Shown here piece after piece: positions 1 through 10,748 of a stretch of DNA of 60,671 nucleotides (positions are counted from its first letter, which is position 1; every line of letters begins with the position of its first letter). Position numbers and translations under genes: made by a program. The DNA comes from Halomonas sp. GTDB taxonomy: Bacteria; Pseudomonadota; Gammaproteobacteria; Pseudomonadales; Halomonadaceae. The stretch is from contig NZ_REBQ01000111.1 in NCBI RefSeq assembly GCF_007692655.1, positions 1 to 60,671 of the forward strand, in the 5' to 3' direction. Under the pieces are notes generated by a model. The model ran no database searches, was not told the origin of the DNA, and saw only the letters and a program-made list of their open reading frames with translations.

Positions 1-50
1 AACCGTGGTTTTCTAACTGTTCACTTTCACGATCACAACAACCGCACGAA

Positions 51-72
51 GCCCGAGCCTTGAGGCTCGGGC
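51..72 (-). terminator. Possible terminator after hisD
   Basis: A perfect 9-bp inverted repeat (51-59 against 64-72) with a 4-base loop lies 9 bases beyond the hisD stop codon. Read on the minus strand it would end the murA-hisG-hisD transcript. The base run after the stem is only weakly T-rich (TTCGTG), so termination may be partial. The remaining bases 1-50 hold nothing I can call. Confidence 0.5.
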
Positions 73-80
73 AGCAGGGA

Positions 81-1421
81 TTAATCGAGGATTCGGTACT
101 CAGCTGAACGAGCATGGGCGGTGAGCGACTCACCTCGCGCTAATACCGAGGCGACCTTGCCCAGCGTGGAGGCCCCCACTGCAGAGCAGTGAATAATCGA
201 CGAACGCTTCTGGAAATCATAAACCCCCAGGGGGGATGAAAAACGGGCAGTCCCTGAAGTAGGCAGAACGTGGTTGGGGCCCGCACAGTAATCCCCTAGC
301 GCTTCGGCAGTGTACCGCCCCATAAAGATGGCCCCAGCGTGACGAATATCGTCCAGCCAAGCTTCTGGTGCGGCCACCGAAAGCTCCAAATGCTCTGGAG
401 CAATCCGATTAATCATCTCAATAGCTTCTTGGGGATCTCGGCAATGAATCAACGCACCACGCTTGCGCAATGATTCACGCACGATCGCTTCGCGCTCGAC
501 GGTGGGCAACAACCTCTCTATCGAGGCCTCAACAGCATCAAGATGAGCAGCATCCCAGCTTACTAATATGGCTTGAGCATCCTCATCATGCTCGGCCTGG
601 GAAAACAGATCCATGGCCAGCCAGTCGGGGTCGGTCTGACCGTCAGAAACCACCATAATCTCCGAGGGACCCGCAATCATATCGATACCCACCTGGCCAA
701 ACACCGCTCGCTTCGCGGTCGCCACATAGATATTGCCTGGACCGACAATTTTATCGACCCGCGGAACGCTTTCAGTACCATACGCCAAAGCGGCTACCGC
801 CTGCGCCCCGCCGATAGTAAACACGTAGTCGACACCGGCTAAATGCGCAGCGGCTAGCACCAATTCATTCAACACCCCGTCTGGAGTGGGCACGACCATA
901 ACGATTTCGCGCACACCCGCGACATGAGCAGGAATAGCGTTCATCAGCACTGACGACGGATAGGCTGCTTTACCGCCGGGCACATAAATGCCTGCACGAT
1001 CAATCGCCGTTACCTTCTGGCCCAGCACGGTGCCATCTTCCTCTTCGTATTGCCAAGAGCTTGGTTTCTGACGCTCGTGGTAACGCTTTATACGCTCCGC
1101 AGCCACAGATAAAGCTTCGCGCTGCTCAGCAGGCAAGTTATCAAAGGCGTACTTCAACTGCTCAGGCGCTAGTCGCAGTTCATCCATATGAGTGACTGCA
1201 AGCCGATCAAACCGGTTGGTTGCTTCGATAACAGCCGCATCGCCATGCTGCTTAACGCTCGCTAGAATCTCTTCAACCCGCGCCTGAACTGCTTTATCAG
1301 ACACGCCCTCCCAGTCCAACAGCCCATCCAGTCGATGTTTGAAACCTTCATCGACGGTCGATAAGCGGGAAATCGTAGCTGTACTCTGATTAATCTTGGG
1401 ATCGCTCATGGGGTCGCTCAT
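81..1421 (-). CDS. hisD: Histidinol dehydrogenase HisD
   Basis: Catalyses the last two steps of histidine synthesis, oxidising L-histidinol to L-histidine with two NAD+ in the cytoplasm. The 446-residue length is usual for the family. Visible motifs are GPGNIYV (about 228-234), the zinc/active-site segment SQAEHDEDA (about 275-283), APEHLEL with the catalytic Glu-His pair (about 343-344) and GPNHVLPT (His 384). The first ATG follows AAGGTGACCT, a good ribosome site. The N-terminus reads MSDPMSDP because the first 12 bases are tandemly duplicated, giving a second ATG at 1409. It lies 13 bases after hisG, so the two are probably cotranscribed behind murA. Confidence 0.97.
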   Translation of the reverse strand: MSDPMSDPKINQSTATISRLSTVDEGFKHRLDGLLDWEGVSDKAVQARVEEILASVKQHGDAAVIEATNRFDRLAVTHMDELRLAPEQLKYAFDNLPAEQREALSVAAERIKRYHERQKPSSWQYEEEDGTVLGQKVTAIDRAGIYVPGGKAAYPSSVLMNAIPAHVAGVREIVMVVPTPDGVLNELVLAAAHLAGVDYVFTIGGAQAVAALAYGTESVPRVDKIVGPGNIYVATAKRAVFGQVGIDMIAGPSEIMVVSDGQTDPDWLAMDLFSQAEHDEDAQAILVSWDAAHLDAVEASIERLLPTVEREAIVRESLRKRGALIHCRDPQEAIEMINRIAPEHLELSVAAPEAWLDDIRHAGAIFMGRYTAEALGDYCAGPNHVLPTSGTARFSSPLGVYDFQKRSSIIHCSAVGASTLGKVASVLARGESLTAHARSAEYRILD

Positions 1422-1434
1422 AGGTCACCTTATG

Positions 1435-2088
1435 TTACTCGGCAAGCTGTGTCTGGCGCTGTTTAATGGCGCTTTCCAGGCGCGCCAATATAGGCTTAAT
1501 ACGGTCATGCTTCATGGTCATCGACGCTTTATTAACCACTAACCGGGTACTGATATGGGCAATCAGCTCACGTGGCTCCATGCCATTAGCACGCAGTGTA
1601 TTGCCGGTATCAACGATATCGACGATCTCATCGGCCAAATTCATTATCGGCGCAAGCTCCATCGCACCATAGAGCTTGATCACTTCGGCCTGGATCCCTT
1701 GTTCGGCATAATAGCGGCGCGCCACATTGACAAACTTAGTGGCTACGCGGCGACGGGCACGCGCTGGTAGCTGGCCGGTCATGCCCGCGGTCATCAGTTT
1801 ACAGCGGGCGATTTCTAAATCCAGTGGCTCATAAAGCCCTTCGGCGCCATGCTCAAGCAGCACATCTTTACCGGCAACGCCTAAATCTGCGGCCCCCAGC
1901 TGTACATAAGTTGGCACGTCGGTGGCACGAATAATTACCAGCTTAACGTCTGGCAAGTTAGTATCAAACAGCAGCTTGCGGCTTTTACCTAAATCTTCAA
2001 CAGGGGTGATACCTGCGTCGGCAAGAAGCGGCAGCGTTTCATTCAGAATACGGCCCTTAGAGAGGGCCAAAATCAGTTGCTTACTCAT
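1435..2088 (-). CDS. hisG: ATP phosphoribosyltransferase, short catalytic subunit HisG
   Basis: Commits ATP and PRPP to histidine synthesis. At 217 residues it is the short form lacking the C-terminal regulatory domain of the long E. coli type. Visible are [12 protein letters not shown] and the PRPP-binding segment [14 protein letters not shown]. Short HisG needs the HisRS-like partner HisZ for activity and histidine feedback (established for the family), and a hisZ gene is present at 44754-45950, far away but in the same window. hisG sits between murA and hisD on the same strand, so its transcription is probably coupled to cell-wall genes rather than to a his operon. Confidence 0.97.
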   Translation of the reverse strand: MSKQLILALSKGRILNETLPLLADAGITPVEDLGKSRKLLFDTNLPDVKLVIIRATDVPTYVQLGAADLGVAGKDVLLEHGAEGLYEPLDLEIARCKLMTAGMTGQLPARARRRVATKFVNVARRYYAEQGIQAEVIKLYGAMELAPIMNLADEIVDIVDTGNTLRANGMEPRELIAHISTRLVVNKASMTMKHDRIKPILARLESAIKQRQTQLAE

Positions 2089-2134
2089 CTTTTAGGCCCG
2101 TCGTTATTAGCATTCAGGAACTGAATAACATGGC

Positions 2135-3659
<1,525 letters not shown>

Positions 3660-3764
3660 GGCGCAAAAAACTCCTCTGGGTCGTTATTATCAATTGATAA
3701 ATAGGGGGACATAATAAAGAAAAGCAGCGCATTTGGCGATGATGCCCTGCTATTAAACTATCAG

Positions 3765-4103
3765 TTAAACCATCAGTGCAGATGCTGGGTGCTCTATCAA
3801 ATCATCCAGCTCAGCCAAGGAGGCAAGCCGCTCTAGCGGGACAGAAAGATGAATAGCCTCAACCTTAATCGCACATTTTTGGCAGGTGCGCAGCCATTCA
3901 AACAGTACGCTAATGGCGACGCTGCTAGCCTTATTAACCCCGCTAAAATCCAGTGATAACGCTGTAATTTCTGCCGTTTGGAGCCATTTAACGCCGCTGG
4001 CGGCCAAATCGGCCGCCAGCGTTACATCAACATCACCTGCGACGGACAGGGTCGCGTCGTCAACCTGTACCGTGACGCTAGGGCGTGTGAACAGCACTGT
4101 CAC
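3765..4103 (-). CDS. mlaB: STAS-domain protein MlaB
   Basis: Cytoplasmic STAS-domain subunit of the MlaFEDB complex, which moves phospholipids between inner membrane and periplasmic MlaC; MlaB binds and stabilises the MlaF ATPase. The 112-residue protein has the STAS pattern, with LSLDFSGVNKASSVAISVLFEWL around residues 50-70 matching the usual D-F-S-G...D/N-S-S-G/A region. It starts with GTG in a GTGA overlap with the mlaC stop, indicating translational coupling. Sequence identity among MlaB proteins is low, so operon position is a large part of the assignment. Confidence 0.9.
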   Translation of the reverse strand: MTVLFTRPSVTVQVDDATLSVAGDVDVTLAADLAASGVKWLQTAEITALSLDFSGVNKASSVAISVLFEWLRTCQKCAIKVEAIHLSVPLERLASLAELDDLIEHPASALMV

Positions 4104-4759
4104 GCATCGCCCCCCTGCTCAAGCTCATCAACGCCTACCTCAGGCGACCAACCTCTAATCACCGCATCATAATCGCGGTTATTTTCACGCATGGCTTGAT
4201 CAAACTGATTACGGAACGTTAAGCCCAAATTGATGCCATTCACGATGACATTAACAACACGCCATTCACCATCCGAGAGCCTCAGGCTATAGCTGACAGG
4301 GTATACCTGCCCACTCTTCGCAACCACTTCCATCGCGACACTGGCTTGATCTTCATGGCGCTGAGCCTGCTGGGAGCTCAGTACGCGTAGCTCCTCATAG
4401 TCAAACGTCACTAAGCCGCGGGTGTAGGTATCAATTAACGTTTGACGAAATACATCGGCAAAACGACTGCGCTGCTCTGGCGTCGCATTGCGGAAATAGC
4501 TGCCCATCACGCTGGCGCCGATATAGCGAAAGTCCGCCACTTGATCAAGGTTACTATCCACCAACTCCTCAAGCTCACTCAGGTTGTTAGCGTAGTAATC
4601 TTTTCGGCCTTCTAGATCTGCCATGAGTGATTCAACATTTTCGCGAATCAACGCCTCTGGAGATTGCGACTGCGCTTGCGACTGCAATGGCACCAACAAC
4701 ATGGCAAGTGTTGCCACGCCAAGAAACCAACCAGCCAACCACTTATTTGTTCCTTTCAT
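4100..4759 (-). CDS. mlaC: Periplasmic phospholipid-binding protein MlaC
   Basis: Soluble carrier that shuttles phospholipids between the MlaA-porin complex in the outer membrane and MlaFEDB in the inner membrane. The N-terminus is a Sec signal peptide (basic start, hydrophobic core ALAMLLVPL, cleavage near SQAQS). The Tol-Tol-Ttg2 family pattern is seen in FRYIGASVMGSYFRNATPEQRSRFADVF and the late YPVSYSLRLSDGEWRVVNV segment. It is 219 residues long, normal for the family, and lies between mlaD and mlaB. Confidence 0.95.
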   Translation of the reverse strand: MKGTNKWLAGWFLGVATLAMLLVPLQSQAQSQSPEALIRENVESLMADLEGRKDYYANNLSELEELVDSNLDQVADFRYIGASVMGSYFRNATPEQRSRFADVFRQTLIDTYTRGLVTFDYEELRVLSSQQAQRHEDQASVAMEVVAKSGQVYPVSYSLRLSDGEWRVVNVIVNGINLGLTFRNQFDQAMRENNRDYDAVIRGWSPEVGVDELEQGGDA

Positions 4760-4800
4760 ACCCGTTTTCTCCTAACGCCTTATCGCATGGGGGACAGCGC

Positions 4801-5265
4801 TTAATTGCTTGCCATATTGGACACAAATTGTTGAATAAGTTCTTCTAGCACGAGCGCAGATTGCGTATCGCGAATAGTGTCACCTGCTGCCAACGTCTCA
4901 GGATCACCGCCTACGCTTAGGCCAATGTACTGTTCGCCTAGCAAGCCTGCGGTAAGAATGGCAGCTGTCGAGTCTCTGGAGAGCTGGCCCTCAAGCTCGC
5001 TGTTTAAACGCAGCACTACCCGAGCATCGTACCACTCTGTATCCAGCTCAATTGACTCCACCCGCCCTACTGTCACCCCAGCCATAGTGACCCTTGCACG
5101 GGGCTTTAACCCCCCGATATTGGCGAAATTTGCTTCCAGCTGAAACGACTGCGTGGGTGCAGAGAGGGTTAGCCCACTAACGCGCAAGCCGAGGAAGATC
5201 ACCCCTAAAATACCAGCGATCATAAACAGGCCAACACCGAATTCCATGGTTTTACTGCGTCTCAT
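4801..5265 (-). CDS. mlaD: MCE-domain protein MlaD
   Basis: Inner-membrane-anchored MCE protein; hexamers form a hydrophobic pore through which phospholipids pass to or from MlaC. It starts MRRSKTMEFGVGLF at 5265, chosen because GGAG lies 7 bases upstream; a TTG 30 bases earlier overlaps mlaE and lacks this support. One transmembrane helix (about residues 8-28) is followed by the MCE domain (about 32-115, with NIGGLKPRARVTMAGVTVG) and LLGEQYIGLS. The 154 residues are a little shorter than E. coli MlaD, the difference lying in the C-terminal tail. Confidence 0.95.
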   Translation of the reverse strand: MRRSKTMEFGVGLFMIAGILGVIFLGLRVSGLTLSAPTQSFQLEANFANIGGLKPRARVTMAGVTVGRVESIELDTEWYDARVVLRLNSELEGQLSRDSTAAILTAGLLGEQYIGLSVGGDPETLAAGDTIRDTQSALVLEELIQQFVSNMASN

Positions 5266-5281
5266 GAACCTACTCCACCCA

Positions 5282-6082
5282 TTAAAGGCCGCCAAACATA
5301 ACGGCAGTCAATACAAAATCAAGCCCCAGAACCGCAAGCGACGAATACACGACCGTGCGCGTTGTGGCACGCGATATACCTTCAGACGTTGGTATCAAAT
5401 CATATCCCTGGAACACCGCAATCCATGTCACTACCACGGCGAACACCGCGCTTTTGATCATGCCGTTACCCACATCGTTGGTGAAGGATACGCTTGACTG
5501 CATATTGCTCCAGTATGAGCCTTCAAAAACGCCCAGCCATTCAACACCCACCAAATAGCCACCCCAAATACCCACAACGCTAAATCCCACCGTCAGGATA
5601 GGGAGTGCAACAAAGCCTGCCCACAGCCGGGGTGCCACAACGCGGCGCAACGGATCAACGCCGATCATTTCCATGCTGGTCAGTTGCTCGGTGGCTTTCA
5701 TCAACCCAATTTCAGCGGTTAGCGCGGAACCAGCACGGCCAGCAAACAGCAGTGCGGCTACCACGGGAGCCAGTTCACGCAAAAGCGACAGCGCAACCAT
5801 TTGGCCAAGCGCCTGCTCGGCACCAAAATCTACCAGTAGGGTATAACCTTGAAGCGCCAGCACCATGCCAATAAACAGCCCCGACACCAGCACGATTGCC
5901 AGTGAAAGCACACCGACAAAGTGCATCTGCTGCAACCATAAACGCCAGCCTTCCCTGGACGGCACGCCAATCGCTGACTGAGCTAGAAAAATCCCTGCTC
6001 GACCCAGGGCTTCCATTAGGTCACACCCTCTTCGCCCCAAACGGGTAATACGCGCGGTGCTGTTTGAAAATTTTGACTGCAT
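5282..6082 (-). CDS. mlaE: ABC transporter permease MlaE
   Basis: Membrane permease of the Mla phospholipid transporter. The 266-residue protein has about five to six hydrophobic helices and the MlaE signature [44 protein letters not shown] (centred near residues 118-160), whose coupling helix contacts MlaF. A short N-terminal amphipathic stretch precedes the first helix. It is 40 bases from mlaF and its stop lies 16 bases before the mlaD start, so the genes form one operon. Confidence 0.96.
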   Translation of the reverse strand: MQSKFSNSTARITRLGRRGCDLMEALGRAGIFLAQSAIGVPSREGWRLWLQQMHFVGVLSLAIVLVSGLFIGMVLALQGYTLLVDFGAEQALGQMVALSLLRELAPVVAALLFAGRAGSALTAEIGLMKATEQLTSMEMIGVDPLRRVVAPRLWAGFVALPILTVGFSVVGIWGGYLVGVEWLGVFEGSYWSNMQSSVSFTNDVGNGMIKSAVFAVVVTWIAVFQGYDLIPTSEGISRATTRTVVYSSLAVLGLDFVLTAVMFGGL

Positions 6083-6122
6083 TTATCCTGCCCTGTATGT
6101 ACCCAGCATTTGTGCATTTAGC

Positions 6123-6938
6123 CTATCGTTGGATTGAGGCTTTACCCAAAATATCGCGATAAAACGCCTCGGCGGGATAGTGAAACGGCACCGGACCATC
6201 GGGTTCGCCATGAATAAATTGGCTGACGCGCGGATCCTGATTAGTATCCAGGGTGTGCGGCGTACCATGGGCCACTACCTGACCATCTGCTATCAGATAG
6301 AGATAATCCGCAATGCTCAGTGTTTCCTTAATATCGTGTGAAACCACCACTGACGTTAGCTGCAGCGCCTGATTAAGGCGCTTAATCAGCTGCACCAGCA
6401 CCCCCATGGAAATAGGATCCTGACCGACAAATGGCTCGTCGTATAAAATCAACTCGGGGTCAAGCGCCACTGCTCGGGCTAACGCTACCCGGCGTGCCAT
6501 ACCCCCAGAGAGCTCTGCAGGCGTTAGGTGACGAGCGCCACGCAAACCCACCGCCTGCAACTTTAGCAGTACCAGATCACGCACCATCGGATCGGGCAAA
6601 TCAGTATGTACCCGAAGCGGAAAAGCAACGTTCTCGAACACGTCTAAATCTGAAAAAAGCGCGCCACTTTGAAACAGCATGCCCATGCGCTTGCGCAGTA
6701 TAAAAAGCGCCTTACGAGACAATCGGTGAACATCCTGCCCGTCGATTAAAATCCGCCCCTTATCTGGAGTCAGCTGTCCGCCAATCAATTTGAGCAACGT
6801 GGTCTTACCGGTACCGCTTGGCCCCATGATGGCCGTCACTTTCCCTCGCGGGATCGTTATATTCACGCCACGAAAAATTTCATGGTCGCCGCGTGAAAAA
6901 TAGAGGTCTTCAATTTCAATGAAAGGAGCATCTGTCAT
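6123..6938 (-). CDS. mlaF: ABC transporter ATPase MlaF
   Basis: Powers the Mla lipid transporter. Visible are Walker A GPSGTGKTTLL (about residues 39-49), the Q-loop LFQSGALF, the signature LSGGMARRVALARAVA, Walker B LILYDEPFVGQDP and the switch histidine in VVSHD. The MlaF-type C-terminal extension that contacts the neighbouring subunit and MlaB is present (FHYPAEAFYRDIL). It is the first gene of the mlaFEDCB-ibaG-murA-hisG-hisD run. The 275-base divergent spacer to kdsD must hold its promoter, but I could not identify convincing -35/-10 boxes there. Confidence 0.96.
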   Translation of the reverse strand: MTDAPFIEIEDLYFSRGDHEIFRGVNITIPRGKVTAIMGPSGTGKTTLLKLIGGQLTPDKGRILIDGQDVHRLSRKALFILRKRMGMLFQSGALFSDLDVFENVAFPLRVHTDLPDPMVRDLVLLKLQAVGLRGARHLTPAELSGGMARRVALARAVALDPELILYDEPFVGQDPISMGVLVQLIKRLNQALQLTSVVVSHDIKETLSIADYLYLIADGQVVAHGTPHTLDTNQDPRVSQFIHGEPDGPVPFHYPAEAFYRDILGKASIQR

Positions 6939-7213
6939 GGATCAGTTGACTCTTAGCGGTTACAGCCAGGACCAAATATCATATCCTACTTAGTATCGCA
7001 GCAGTTAAAAAACAGTGTTTTTAAAATATTATCGAACAACGTACTATAACGCTACTAGACACTGCCAATCGAACCGATGTTCCTGCTCATGTGCGAAACA
7101 TTTAGTTCGCTGTATATACCGAAGCGGTGGTTAAGAAGTGCCTACAAGCGCTACCGAAATGTTATTCTTGTCCGCAGCTACTTCTATATGTTCAATTGTT
7201 AAGAGATAACGCT

Positions 7214-8200
7214 ATGCGCCAGCCTCTCGCCCCACCCAGCCTGTTACGCGAAAGCGCACTGCGCACATTACAGATTGAACAGGCGGCCATAGGTGGCCTT
7301 CAGGCTAAGCTGGACGAAAGCTTCGACCATGCCTGCGAACTGATACTTGCCTGTAAAGGTCGCGTTGTCGTCACCGGCATGGGCAAGTCTGGCCACATAG
7401 CAGGCAAACTCGCGGCCACCCTCGCCAGCACAGGCACACCCGCATTTTTTGTTCATCCAGGTGAAGCTAGCCATGGCGACCTGGGTATGATTACCCGCGC
7501 GGATGTGGTGCTCGCCCTGTCTAACTCAGGTGAAACCGCTGAAGTTACCGCACTATTGCCCTTGCTCAAGCGGTTGGGCACACCGCTGGTCAGTATGACG
7601 GGACGACCTAACTCAACGCTGGCTAAACATGCCGACGCTCATTTGAATAGCGGCGTAGAACGCGAAGCTTGCCCACTTGATCTTGCCCCTACCAGTTCTA
7701 CCACTGCCGCCCTTGCGCTAGGCGATGCGCTGGCCGTTGCGCTACTGGAAGCACGTGGTTTTACCGCTGAGGATTTTGCGCTTTCCCATCCAGGCGGCAG
7801 CTTGGGCAAACGCCTTTTACTTCGCGTACGGGACCTTATGCACGACGGCACTCGCTTGCCACAGGTCGCCCTGGGCAGTCCGCTCCGCGATGCTTTACTG
7901 GAAATTACCCGCCAAGGCTTAGGCTTTACCTGTGTCGTCGATAGTGACGGACGTTTGGCCGGGGTATACACCGACGGCGACCTAAGACGCACCCTGGATC
8001 AATTTCATAACCTGCGTGATGTTCTCGTCGATGACGTCATGACCCGGCCGGGCAAACGCATAGGCCCCGACATACTCGCCGCTGAAGCCGTGCGAATTAT
8101 GGAAGAGAGCCGCATCACGGCGCTAGCGGTGGTGGATGAACAACAGCGCCCAATTGGTGCTCTTCATATGCACGATCTGCTCGCTAGCGGCGTTATTTAA
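7214..8200 (+). CDS. kdsD: D-arabinose 5-phosphate isomerase KdsD
   Basis: Converts ribulose 5-phosphate to arabinose 5-phosphate, the first step of Kdo synthesis for LPS. It starts MRQPLAPPSLLRE at 7214 behind AAGAG; this gives 328 residues, the same length as E. coli KdsD, whereas the upstream in-frame ATG at 7127 adds 29 unrelated residues. An N-terminal SIS domain shows VVTGMGKSGHIAGKLAATLAS and SNSGETAEV, followed by two CBS domains (VRDLMHDGTRLP from about residue 215; VMTRPGKRI from about 280). It heads the kds-lpt cluster, diverging from mlaF. Confidence 0.96.
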   Translation: MRQPLAPPSLLRESALRTLQIEQAAIGGLQAKLDESFDHACELILACKGRVVVTGMGKSGHIAGKLAATLASTGTPAFFVHPGEASHGDLGMITRADVVLALSNSGETAEVTALLPLLKRLGTPLVSMTGRPNSTLAKHADAHLNSGVEREACPLDLAPTSSTTAALALGDALAVALLEARGFTAEDFALSHPGGSLGKRLLLRVRDLMHDGTRLPQVALGSPLRDALLEITRQGLGFTCVVDSDGRLAGVYTDGDLRRTLDQFHNLRDVLVDDVMTRPGKRIGPDILAAEAVRIMEESRITALAVVDEQQRPIGALHMHDLLASGVI

Positions 8201-8244
8201 CCGACTGAAAGCCCGTTTCAGTGATTTCATTAAATGGAGACTAT

Positions 8245-8787
8245 ATGACCCTATCTGCTGCCCTACTAGATCGTCTGCGTCGCGTGCGTCTCTTGGCATT
8301 GGATGTCGATGGCGTACTCACGGACGGTCGGCTTTATTTCCAGGCTGACGGCATCGAAATTAAAGCGTTTCATACCCAGGACGGGCATGGCCTAAAGCTT
8401 CTAAAGCGGGTGGGCATTCACGTCGCCTTGATTACGGGCCGTGACTCGCCAATGGTCAGCCAGCGCGCGGCGGCTCTCGGCATCGACCATGTGCATCAAG
8501 GCTGTGAAGATAAGCTCGCCACACTGCGTAGCCTATGCCAACGCTTGGATTTAGAGCTCGAACAGGTAGCCTATTGCGGCGACGACCTCCCCGACCTCTC
8601 TGCGATCAAACGCTGCGGCGTCGGCATTACCGTGCCTAATGCGCCGGACTATATGCATACCCATGCAGACTGGACAACAGAGCGGTTAGGAGGACACGGT
8701 GCAGTGCGTGAAATTTGTGACACGCTACTGGAATCCCAAGGGCACTGGGGAGCAGTGCTTGACACTTATTTGCATGGTCGGAAATAA
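8245..8787 (+). CDS. kdsC: 3-deoxy-D-manno-octulosonate 8-phosphate phosphatase KdsC
   Basis: HAD-superfamily phosphatase releasing Kdo from Kdo-8-phosphate. Motif I is LDVDGVLTDGRL (about residues 18-29), motif II is ITGRDS and motif III/IV is YCGDDLPDL. The start at 8245 is chosen because GGAG lies 5-8 bases upstream; the in-frame ATG at 8221 lacks a site. The 180 residues agree with the cap-less tetrameric C0 HAD family. Its stop codon is directly followed by the lptC ATG. Confidence 0.96.
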   Translation: MTLSAALLDRLRRVRLLALDVDGVLTDGRLYFQADGIEIKAFHTQDGHGLKLLKRVGIHVALITGRDSPMVSQRAAALGIDHVHQGCEDKLATLRSLCQRLDLELEQVAYCGDDLPDLSAIKRCGVGITVPNAPDYMHTHADWTTERLGGHGAVREICDTLLESQGHWGAVLDTYLHGRK

Positions 8788-9357
8788 ATGCTAAAACGGC
8801 TTAAAACCCGTGTGTGGCTTACCGGGCTGGTTATCGCCTTAGGCGCGCTATTGGTATGGCTTGGCCCCGGTGGGCCTCGGCCCGTCGATATCGACCCTGA
8901 TGCGCAGGCCCAAGAGCCAGGTCATGTACTCGAAGATGCAGAAATCACCCTATTCGGAGAGAATGGCAACGTCTTACAGTCATTGAAAACGCCGCATCTG
9001 ATCCATACACCTCAAAGCGGCCAAACCTGGTCAGAAACCCCCCGGGCGATTTTATATGACAGCGAAAATCGCCAGTGGCTAGCCAATGCAGATATTGGCA
9101 CCCTTAACGCCAACACACACGCGCTGACGCTCTCTGGCTCAGCCCGCCTGATTGCCCCAGATGAAGGCTGGCAGCTCGATACCGAGTTACTGCACTATGA
9201 TGGGCTTAACCAGCATGCGTGGAGTGACGCCCCGGTTTTGTTGCAGCAACCCCCTCAGCAAATGACCGCTTCACGCATGGATGTGTGGCTAAATGATAGC
9301 CAGGTTCGCTTAACTGACAATGTGCGCGGCATACACCCACCTGCCACACAGCGCTAG
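8788..9357 (+). CDS. lptC: LPS export protein LptC
   Basis: Bitopic inner-membrane protein that receives LPS from LptB2FG and passes it to LptA. An N-terminal anchor (about residues 8-26, LTGLVIALGALLVWL) is followed by a periplasmic OstA-like beta-jellyroll. The 189 residues match the family. The start is immediately adjacent to the kdsC stop, so translation is likely coupled. The C-terminal end lies close to lptA, consistent with a kdsC-lptC-lptA-lptB transcription unit. Confidence 0.93.
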   Translation: MLKRLKTRVWLTGLVIALGALLVWLGPGGPRPVDIDPDAQAQEPGHVLEDAEITLFGENGNVLQSLKTPHLIHTPQSGQTWSETPRAILYDSENRQWLANADIGTLNANTHALTLSGSARLIAPDEGWQLDTELLHYDGLNQHAWSDAPVLLQQPPQQMTASRMDVWLNDSQVRLTDNVRGIHPPATQR

Positions 9358-9418
9358 TCTTTACCTGAAAAGTCTGCGAGTGCAGCCAGTTTTCAGACAA
9401 CGTCTCACAGGAGTCACC

Positions 9419-9922
9419 ATGAAAGCACTGCTATATACCGCTCTTATTGCACTCGCGGTGCCGCTATCAGCAGCGGCCCAATCAAGCCCTACCCCAGGCC
9501 AGGCGCCGGTGGAAGTGGAGGCTGATCGCCTAGACCTGGATCAGCGTGCTGGCACTGCCATCTATAGCGGCAATGTCGACATTCGCCAAGGCGAAATGCA
9601 GTTGCGTGGCGAGCGGGTAGAAATACATCGTAATGATGCAGGCGAACTCTCCCGCGCAATATCCACCGGTGAGCGCGCCTACTTACGCCATCAAGCTGAT
9701 GGGCAGGATGCCCCGACGGAAGGCTGGGCCAGACGCATTATTTATCATGTCGCCGAACGCCGCGTGGAACTCATTGACCAAGCCGAGCTGACCCAGCGAG
9801 ATGATAGGTTTACCGGCGGACGACTAGAGTATTTTATTGATCGCGAAGTAATTCAGGCACGCTCTGACGTTGAAGGCAGCGAACCTCAACGCATTAGAAT
9901 GACCCTCCAGCCTGCACAATAG
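9419..9922 (+). CDS. lptA: Periplasmic LPS bridge protein LptA
   Basis: Forms the periplasmic bridge that carries LPS from LptC to LptD. It begins [21 protein letters not shown], a clear Sec signal peptide cleaved after about residue 20, with CAGGAG 6-7 bases upstream of 9419; the longer reading frame from 9320 lies inside lptC. The OstA/LptA domain is seen in [23 protein letters not shown] and in the repeated short strands that follow. It has 167 residues before processing. Confidence 0.95.
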   Translation: MKALLYTALIALAVPLSAAAQSSPTPGQAPVEVEADRLDLDQRAGTAIYSGNVDIRQGEMQLRGERVEIHRNDAGELSRAISTGERAYLRHQADGQDAPTEGWARRIIYHVAERRVELIDQAELTQRDDRFTGGRLEYFIDREVIQARSDVEGSEPQRIRMTLQPAQ

Positions 9923-9933
9923 GGAGTCAACCT

Positions 9934-10701
9934 GTGGCAACTGCTGATACTGCTGAAACTGCTGAAACTGCGCCGATAAAAACCCTTTATGCTCACCATT
10001 TGGCAAAAAGTTACAAACGTCGACGCGTCGTCAAAGATATTAACCTGGAAATTTCCCAGGGCAGTGTCGTCGGCCTACTGGGGCCCAATGGCGCGGGCAA
10101 AACCACTTCGTTTTATATGATTGTCGGCCTAGTGAAGTCCGATGCTGGAAAGGTCGGCATTGATAACGTGGATTTAACTCGCGCTCCAATGCATGAGCGC
10201 GCCATGGCCGGTATTGGTTACCTACCCCAAGAGGCTTCTATTTTCCGCAAGTTATCGGTTAGCGATAACATCATGGCGATCCTAGAAACCCGCAAAGAAC
10301 TTGATCGCGCAGGACGTGAGCAACGTCTGGAAGCCTTGCTGGAAGACTTTCATATCACGCATATCCGCGACAATTTAGGCATGAGCCTATCCGGCGGCGA
10401 ACGGCGCCGGGTTGAAATTGCCCGCTCATTGGCTACTGAGCCGGCATTCATTCTGCTTGATGAACCCTTTGCTGGCGTTGACCCCATATCGGTTGGCGAA
10501 ATTAAAACGATTATCCGTGCGCTGAAACAGCGCCATATCGGGGTACTCATCACCGACCACAACGTCCGTGAAACCCTCGATATTTGTGATATTGCCTATA
10601 TCGTAGGCGATGGCCAAATCATTGCCAGCGGCTCTCCCGAGTCAATTCTCACCAATCAGAAGGTACGCGACGTTTATTTAGGCGCTGATTTTCGACTATG
10701 A
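9934..10701 (+). CDS. lptB: LPS export ABC ATPase LptB
   Basis: Cytoplasmic ATPase of LptB2FGC. Walker [14 protein letters not shown]-loop LPQEASIF, signature [16 protein letters not shown], Walker [14 protein letters not shown] and switch His in [10 protein letters not shown] are all present. It starts with GTG behind AGGGAG. The first dozen residues ([13 protein letters not shown]) are a low-complexity leader encoded by a 9-base tandem repeat and are absent from E. coli LptB; the conserved protein begins near [19 protein letters not shown]. It has 255 residues. Confidence 0.96.
   Translation: MATADTAETAETAPIKTLYAHHLAKSYKRRRVVKDINLEISQGSVVGLLGPNGAGKTTSFYMIVGLVKSDAGKVGIDNVDLTRAPMHERAMAGIGYLPQEASIFRKLSVSDNIMAILETRKELDRAGREQRLEALLEDFHITHIRDNLGMSLSGGERRRVEIARSLATEPAFILLDEPFAGVDPISVGEIKTIIRALKQRHIGVLITDHNVRETLDICDIAYIVGDGQIIASGSPESILTNQKVRDVYLGADFRL
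9940..9966 (+). repeat. 9-bp tandem repeat in the lptB leader
   Basis: Three consecutive 9-base units (ACTGCTGAT, ACTGCTGAA, ACTGCTGAA) followed by a partial fourth encode Thr-Ala-Asp/Glu triplets at the LptB N-terminus. The unit length keeps the frame, so copy-number change would only lengthen or shorten the leader. Confidence 0.85.
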
Positions 10702-10748
10702 GCCGATTTGCGCCTCTAATCAGTGCTCTACGGCAATTTTAATACCAA

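Noticed and set aside
1913-1930. TGGCACG...GGC resembling a -24/-12 promoter inside hisG
   Set aside because: Has TGGCA at -12 instead of TTGC, lies in coding sequence and points against hisG; likely chance.
6939-7213. Promoters for the divergent mlaF and kdsD genes
   Set aside because: Several A/T-rich hexamers (for example TATGAT on the minus strand) exist, but none pairs with a good -35 box at acceptable spacing, so no site is called.
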